Of a DNA stretch of 64,000 nt, positions 58,909 through 64,000 are shown in pieces. A program made the position numbers and the translations under genes. Below the pieces are notes generated by a model. That model saw only the letters and a list, made by a program, of their open reading frames with translations. It had not been told where the DNA came from and searched no databases. The DNA lies in contig JAZSDN010000104.1 in assembly GCA_045531205.1 (NCBI GenBank), positions 1 through 64,000 of the forward strand. The letters are read 5' to 3'. Each line of letters opens with the position of its first letter. The first letter of the stretch is position 1. This DNA comes from JAZNQL01 sp045531205 (GTDB lineage Bacteria; Bacillota; Clostridia; UMGS1883; UMGS1540).

Positions 58909-60885
58909 ATGTTAAAAAAACTTATGGCAGTAGCCCTTGCGGGGTTATTAACACTCGGTAGCATGGCAATGATGACTACCGCAGAAACAGAACCGGTTAC
59001 AAGTCTGCTCTACGATTTTGAAAATCAGGAAATGGCAGGAGAAACCGGAGCACCAACCGGTTGGTGGACATATTTTGATGCAGAAGGTATTGTAAAGCTT
59101 AACGAAGAACAAACCGCAGGCCAGCCTGAAGTATATGGTCTTGGCAACAAGTGTTTGGAAATTGACTGTACAGGCAAAGAATATGACGAAGCTGCTTACT
59201 TTAGTGTTACCTTAAAACCTAATACTACTTATGTTCTTTCAGCTTGGGTAAAAGGTGTAGACGGGGAAGGAAATCCTGCTACAGTATACTGCAGAGTACC
59301 TTTGTTAGCACCCGGTGGAACTAATTACTCTGCTGATTATTTAACACGTGCATGGTCAAGCGGTGATGCCGCAGGAACAAAAAACTGGCACCAGTCAGTA
59401 AGTACTCCTTACACAACAGGGGATGAAGAAATTGCTACAACAGTATGGCTCAGAGGTCTTGCAGGTCATAAAGTATTTTACGACAACATTGCTTTATACG
59501 AAGTAGCAGATAACTATAGCTCTTTTGAAAATGTAAAAGTAAAAGATTCAGCACTCGTTCCTGTTGATTGGAATACAGATGTCCTTTCAACAAATACTGA
59601 AACCGATAGCTATGCAGTAGTATCAAATGCAAAGGCTAAAACAGGTAACTATTCTTTAGAAGTAAAATCTACTTCATTAAATTTGGGTTACAGAGTGTGG
59701 AAACCTCTTAAAGGTCTTACCCCCGGTGCAAAATATATGGTAACAGGCTATGTAAACGTAACAGCACCTGTATATAACTTGGGTGTGGTTATATATGACG
59801 GCAGCACAGGCGGTGGTACCAGCTGGACAGCAAATCTTTTATCTATGGCTCTTTTAAATAGAGATACTCAGCAGACAAAAGATGTATGGATGCCCCTTGT
59901 TACATACTTTGACGCACCCCAGAGCGGTGAAGCTTCTCTTGCTCTTATAACAAATATTGGTTATGGCTACTTGGGAACAACATATTTTGATGATTTTACT
60001 GTATCAAAAGTTGAAGCTGGCGATGATGCTAAATACAACACCGGTTTTGAATATATCAAATCAACCGGTACAGCATTCGTTCCCGACGGCTGGAACTCTC
60101 CTCTTTCAACAGATACCGAAAGCAACAGCTATGCAATAGCATCAACCGAAAGAGTAAGAACAGGCAACTATTCTTTACAAATTAAGAATAACAGCTTTAA
60201 CGTTGGTCAGAGAGTATGGAGACAAATAACCGGTCTTACCCCAGGCAAAAAATATATGGTATCAGGCTATATGAATATTACATCACCCTTCAATTTGGCG
60301 GGAATGATTGTATTTGACGATAACAACGGCGGTGTAGGCTGGACATCAGGTCTTGGTATTTCAGGCGTTATGGGAGAGGCTGCACAGATGGCTGCAGGAT
60401 CAAATAAATGGTTGCCTGTAGTTACAACCTTTATTGCACCTGCAGACGGTATCGTTTCTCTTGCAATTGGAACATTCAATTCAGCTACCACAAACGGAAC
60501 GGCATATTTTGATGATATTACTATAACAGAAGTACCCGAAGGTGTTAAATACGATTTAAAGGTTCTGGACGCAGATGGTAAAGCAGCAACAGCTCTTAAT
60601 CCTGAACAGGATAACAATGTTACTATTGTGTTAGATGGAACAAATACTACTGCAGAGGAAAAACCATACACACTTGTTTATGCTACATATAGTAAAGACG
60701 GTGAATTTGCAGAATTGCAGACAGTTTCTATTAAATCAAATGTGATGACAGTTCCTAATGACAAACAACCCGGTTTTGCAAAAGAAGTAATTGGTGTTAC
60801 AGTTCCCAAAGGACATACATTAAAAGTATTTTTATTTGAAGATATGAGCAAAATTAAAACAGCTGCTTCATATTCAGTTGAATAA
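58909..60885 (+). CDS. Secreted multi-module CBM-like protein, paralogue of the 55309 gene
   Basis: 658 residues. Signal peptide MLKKLMAVALAGLLTLGSMA. The first module (about 33-200; LLYDFENQEM then KVFYDNIALYEV) is a different CBM-like sandwich; modules 2 and 3 (about 203-375 and 376-545) match those of the paralogue (SFENVKVKD, RVWKPLKGLTPGAKYMVTGY, TAYFDDITI). The C-terminal domain (about 546-658, YDLKVLDADG; TLKVFLFEDM) is shared. It stands alone in its unit and lacks the two downstream genes of the first operon. Confidence 0.85.
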   Translation: MLKKLMAVALAGLLTLGSMAMMTTAETEPVTSLLYDFENQEMAGETGAPTGWWTYFDAEGIVKLNEEQTAGQPEVYGLGNKCLEIDCTGKEYDEAAYFSVTLKPNTTYVLSAWVKGVDGEGNPATVYCRVPLLAPGGTNYSADYLTRAWSSGDAAGTKNWHQSVSTPYTTGDEEIATTVWLRGLAGHKVFYDNIALYEVADNYSSFENVKVKDSALVPVDWNTDVLSTNTETDSYAVVSNAKAKTGNYSLEVKSTSLNLGYRVWKPLKGLTPGAKYMVTGYVNVTAPVYNLGVVIYDGSTGGGTSWTANLLSMALLNRDTQQTKDVWMPLVTYFDAPQSGEASLALITNIGYGYLGTTYFDDFTVSKVEAGDDAKYNTGFEYIKSTGTAFVPDGWNSPLSTDTESNSYAIASTERVRTGNYSLQIKNNSFNVGQRVWRQITGLTPGKKYMVSGYMNITSPFNLAGMIVFDDNNGGVGWTSGLGISGVMGEAAQMAAGSNKWLPVVTTFIAPADGIVSLAIGTFNSATTNGTAYFDDITITEVPEGVKYDLKVLDADGKAATALNPEQDNNVTIVLDGTNTTAEEKPYTLVYATYSKDGEFAELQTVSIKSNVMTVPNDKQPGFAKEVIGVTVPKGHTLKVFLFEDMSKIKTAASYSVE

Positions 60886-60918
60886 TACATTTAAAATACT
60901 GCTAAGGTAGCAGAAAAT

Positions 60919-60955
60919 GACAGAGCAAAGGCTTTTAAAAAGCCTTTGCCTGTCC
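60919..60955 (+). terminator. Stem-loop after the second CBM-module gene
   Basis: GCAAAGGCTTTT / AAAAGCCTTTGC inside an outer GACA/TGTC pairing; the following CTTTAT is only weakly T-rich. Confidence 0.65.
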
Positions 60956-61017
60956 TTTATAATATAGATATCCAGGGAAATGAAATATTTTGGGTTAAAA
61001 TTTTGTCTCCTGGTTTG

Positions 61018-61083
61018 GCGGAGATATTAAAAAACGAATATTCCGCACATCCTGCTTTAAAAGTCAGAACAATGTGCGTTTTT
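61018..61083 (+). promoter_or_regulatory. Paired hairpins in the leader of the SLH-protein gene
   Basis: GCGGA-ATATT...AATATTCCGC (61018-61046) is followed by GCACAT...ATGTGC (61045-61077) and TTTTT (61079-61083). The two hairpins share two bases, and the second is terminator-like, 40 nt before the gene. Could be an attenuator or simply the end of an upstream transcript. Confidence 0.4.
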
Positions 61084-61122
61084 ATAAAGGAAGGTATGAA
61101 AAAGGAAAGGAATGAAAAATTT

Positions 61123-64000
61123 ATGAAAAAAAGATTTTTAGCCGTTTTATTGACACTTTGCTTGCTTATAACAAGCTTGCCCTTTGCAGCAATAGCTGCT
61201 GAAGGGGATAAAGACTTTATATTGAACGGCAGCTTTGAAGAAGTTAAATCAGACGGTAAAACACTTAGAGATTGGAGTGTTTTGGACTATAAAGATAAGT
61301 TTGTTGAAGCTTATGATGAAGAAGCGTATGAAGGGAAATATTCTGCGCGTCTTAATGGCGAAGGACAGGATAAGGTTCGTATTTACTTTAGCAAATTAAG
61401 AGATATGAAACCCGGAGGCAAATATACACTTTCATTCTTTGTAAATGCAAAGAATAAAAAAGGCGATCTTGTTTTAGACGTTACAGTTGCCGGAAAAAAC
61501 TATGCACAAAGCTACAAGCCAAAAGCTAACCGCTGGACTGAAATCACTCTTAACTTTACAGTACCTAAAACAGGAACGGCGGGTTCAATGTACATAGGTG
61601 CATATAACGGACTTGATGTTCTTGTTGACAAAGTAACAGTAATGGGACCTGTGCGTGGAGAAAACGACAACCCCGAAGTAGACGAAAACACTGTAACACC
61701 CCCCGCAAGCACAGTAGAGGTTATTGCTGATACAGAAAAAAACAGCACACCTCCGAAATCCGTACCAAAGAGCGTTCCCGATTCCAATGCAATAGCAAGC
61801 GGCAGAAACCTTGTACAGAACGCCGATTTTGAAAATGATACAAACAATATTGGTCCCTGGAACTGGGAACCCTATTTTGCAGGCTGGGACCAGAATAACC
61901 AGATGGTTGTTTATGATAAAACCTTTGGTCACGAAAGTGAGCGTTCAATTAAGCTCACTAACGGCAATCCCGCACAAAGACCCTGGGTCAGACAGGTAAT
62001 AGAAGTAAGTGCAGAAACTGAATACCAGGCAAGTATGTGGTACTACACAAACTTTACCGCCGAGGAAAGCGATGCAGATAAAAGAGGCAAAAGCAATACT
62101 GTTATTATGGTTGAGTATTACACGGGCGAACCGGGCTCTGATACATATTTAGGTGTTGATGATTTATTTGCACTAAGTGGTACAGGCGGCAAGTGGATTC
62201 AGACTGCCGCAACATTTACCACACCTCCCAACACAAAGTATATTCGTTATTATGCACGCAGATACGGTGTCGGCACAGTTTGGGTTGACGATATGGCACT
62301 TTACAGCACCACAAAGCCAAACCCCGTAGGTGTAAGTACCGACCAGATTTTCTATTATTCTGACCAGACCGCTGCAGGCGTTGCCACGGCGGAGCTTGAT
62401 TTACTCGCATTCCCCGAACTTGAAAACGCAAAAATTGACTTTGCATTGACACTTGATGGTAAAACTGTTGCAGAGCAGAAGGGCGTGCAGGCAAAAGGTT
62501 CTACTGCGACATGGTACTTTGACCTTTCCTGGATGACTAAAAAGCAAACAGAATACAGAATTGAAGCTACTGTAAACGGAAAAACTGATTTTGAAAGAGT
62601 ATATAAATACGATCGTCCTACATATTTAGGAAAAGACGGAGTTTTCCGCAAAAACGGTCAGGCACTTATGCCGACTTATGCGTGGTACTATGTTGAAAGA
62701 CAGTACGGCTACGGAATGATAGACGCGCAGATAAATGTTGCCGAAGTAGGTATTCCTCGTTCGGAAAGTATGACTGACGCGCAAAAGATAGCCCAAATTA
62801 CAAAAACCCTGGATGACCTTTGGGCACGCGGTATGTACGGTCTTATCTTAACCTATAGTAATAGTAGGGGCGGTGGACATCCTGACCTCCGACACGATAC
62901 CGAGCTTATTTGTGCAGCAATTAAGGACCATCCCGCAGTTTATGCGTATATAAATAATGATGAGCCTTTTGCAAGAACAGGTAACCCGCATGATGAATTA
63001 AGAGAAACATATATTGCAATTCGTAATAATGACCCCAACCACCCCGTTATGTCAATGGAACAGGGTGCATACGGCGAAGCTGCAAAATTTGTAGATATTT
63101 TTGGTCATGACCCATACCCCGGCGATACTAGAGACCCACTTACCTACGTTGCTCAAAGAAGAAGCGATGCTGACGAGGCGACACAAGGTCTTAGACCTGT
63201 AAACTCGCTTTTACAGGTTATGAACTGGAGAGGATACTTCCCCACAGGCGACGACCTTCGTAGTATGATTTATCAAACATTCTTAGAGGGTGGCGGCAGC
63301 TACGGTTTCTTTAAATTTATAAATGCAAGTGACGCTGGCGACGATCTTGACGAAACACACCTTTGGGAACCACTTACAGAATTTACTCATAATGAGCGTG
63401 AGGACGCTTTTAAAGCCTTCGTATTTGACGAATATCCCATTTTCAGCAATGTTAAAAAGGATAATTATTGGGCAGTATCCTATGTAAAGGGCAACCAGGT
63501 TAATATGGTAGTCTTAAACCGTAAAAAAGAAGATCAGCAACTTTCAATACCTCTTACAAGCTGCGGCGGTACACATACTATAACCGAATTTACAGGTAAA
63601 GCAGCATTTGGTGGTAAGGGAGAGGACGTTTCAGGAAGCGGCGTATTAAACATTACATTACCCGCAGGCGCAGCAGTTCTTTATGAAATTAAACCTACGA
63701 ATGTAGGCGAAATTGCAGGCGTACCCGTTATGCGTTTCCGTGATTTGGATGGTTACGACTGGGCATTTAATTCCATTTTAAAAATGGATAATGCAGGAGT
63801 ATTAGACTCTTTGGCATACCATTACTACCGTCCCGAAAAAAACATTACAAGAGGCGACTTTGCAATGTTCCTCATTCGTGCGTTAGGTCTTACAGCCGAA
63901 AATGCAACCTGCACATTTACTGATGTATTGCCTGCAGTTACCTATTCAAAAGAAGTTGCAATAGGTCAGGCGTTAGGAATACTTCTTGGCTCAGGTGACG
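61123..64000 (+). CDS. Large secreted glycosidase-like protein with SLH domain, cut by the window edge
   Basis: 959 codons are open to the right edge. Signal peptide MKKRFLAVLLTLCLLITSLP (cleaved near AIAAEG); an in-frame ATG at 61096 is an alternative start but crowds its ribosome site. Order: CBM-like sandwich (about 27-165, LNGSFEEVKSDG), a Pro/Thr linker, a second sandwich (about 226-395, NADFENDTNN; VWVDDMALYS), a beta region, then a barrel-like domain (about 500-790) with YAYINNDEPF near 609-616, where NDEP recalls the acid Glu motif of clan-A glycosidases, and GHDPYPGD. From about 870 an SLH domain begins (FRDLDGYDWAFNSILKM; ITRGDFAMFLIRALGL; FTDVLP), which would bind the S-layer or secondary wall polymer. 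The family of the barrel is not assigned. Confidence 0.85.
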   Translation, partial: MKKRFLAVLLTLCLLITSLPFAAIAAEGDKDFILNGSFEEVKSDGKTLRDWSVLDYKDKFVEAYDEEAYEGKYSARLNGEGQDKVRIYFSKLRDMKPGGKYTLSFFVNAKNKKGDLVLDVTVAGKNYAQSYKPKANRWTEITLNFTVPKTGTAGSMYIGAYNGLDVLVDKVTVMGPVRGENDNPEVDENTVTPPASTVEVIADTEKNSTPPKSVPKSVPDSNAIASGRNLVQNADFENDTNNIGPWNWEPYFAGWDQNNQMVVYDKTFGHESERSIKLTNGNPAQRPWVRQVIEVSAETEYQASMWYYTNFTAEESDADKRGKSNTVIMVEYYTGEPGSDTYLGVDDLFALSGTGGKWIQTAATFTTPPNTKYIRYYARRYGVGTVWVDDMALYSTTKPNPVGVSTDQIFYYSDQTAAGVATAELDLLAFPELENAKIDFALTLDGKTVAEQKGVQAKGSTATWYFDLSWMTKKQTEYRIEATVNGKTDFERVYKYDRPTYLGKDGVFRKNGQALMPTYAWYYVERQYGYGMIDAQINVAEVGIPRSESMTDAQKIAQITKTLDDLWARGMYGLILTYSNSRGGGHPDLRHDTELICAAIKDHPAVYAYINNDEPFARTGNPHDELRETYIAIRNNDPNHPVMSMEQGAYGEAAKFVDIFGHDPYPGDTRDPLTYVAQRRSDADEATQGLRPVNSLLQVMNWRGYFPTGDDLRSMIYQTFLEGGGSYGFFKFINASDAGDDLDETHLWEPLTEFTHNEREDAFKAFVFDEYPIFSNVKKDNYWAVSYVKGNQVNMVVLNRKKEDQQLSIPLTSCGGTHTITEFTGKAAFGGKGEDVSGSGVLNITLPAGAAVLYEIKPTNVGEIAGVPVMRFRDLDGYDWAFNSILKMDNAGVLDSLAYHYYRPEKNITRGDFAMFLIRALGLTAENATCTFTDVLPAVTYSKEVAIGQALGILLGSGD

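Overview
The window is AT-rich chromosomal DNA from a low-G+C Firmicute, most probably an uncultured gut- or rumen-type member of Clostridia. The support is a B. subtilis/Clostridium-style order of housekeeping operons, GGAGG-type ribosome sites with several TTG/GTG starts, a single-chain glycyl-tRNA synthetase, the L21-Prp-L27 cluster with an N-terminally extended L27, a CIRCE-controlled hrcA-grpE-dnaK-dnaJ operon, a tmRNA with a clostridial-type tag (ANDNLAFAA), and secreted proteins with an S-layer-homology domain. Almost every promoter I could place has a 17-nt spacer (TTGACA/TATAAT type).

Layout. 0-7.4 kb: a truncated leftward gene, a BlaI/BlaR1-like pair (the M56 sensor is split from its M23-containing C-terminus by an A-tract frame change), a DMT exporter, a broken GH36 gene, a LysM-CAP secreted protein, a YitT membrane protein and nagB. 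7.4-10.7 kb: an array of small hairpins, tRNA-Leu(UAA), and a three-gene ABC system whose duplicated ATPase has lost its catalytic motifs although the reading frames and promoter are intact. 10.7-29 kb: translation and RNA genes (rplU-prp-rpmA, obgE-yhbY-nadD-yqeK, rimP-nusA-ylxR-ylxQ-infB-rbfA-nrnA-truB-ribF, rpsO, pnp), an M16 peptidase, glyS and a phosphohexomutase. 29-31.6 kb: cell-wall peptidases (SpoIIQ-like M23 and M14) and an HD phosphohydrolase. 31.7-37 kb: heat-shock operon ending in a CBM9-like gene, then a leader RNA with terminator and a 26-residue membrane peptide. 37.3-51.8 kb: secA, prfB, AEC transporter, rhamnulokinase, cysteine desulfurase-thiI, a secreted unknown, CinA-type deamidase, esterase, a topoisomerase A subunit, and an NfeD-SPFH pair. 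51.8-52.5 kb: tmRNA followed by a second hairpin array. 52.5-64 kb: a glycan-oriented region with a GH78 alpha-L-rhamnosidase, two paralogous multi-domain secreted proteins, another secreted protein, a 50-residue peptide gene, and a large SLH-domain protein running off the right edge.

Most notable. (1) The GH78 gene and the two secreted-protein operons share a TTTTTTAC box exactly 30 nt upstream of the -35 start, each over a 17-nt-spaced promoter; this looks like a small regulon. (2) Two hairpin arrays, beside tRNA-Leu and tmRNA, lie between terminators and are built of short linkers that switch to their reverse complement halfway. (3) The conserved but catalytically stripped Opp/Dpp-like ABC operon. 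(4) An orphan attenuator-like leader in front of a 26-residue membrane peptide. (5) A 50-residue YLTPSAE peptide gene at the end of a secreted-protein operon. No phage, transposase, CRISPR or classical defence genes were seen.
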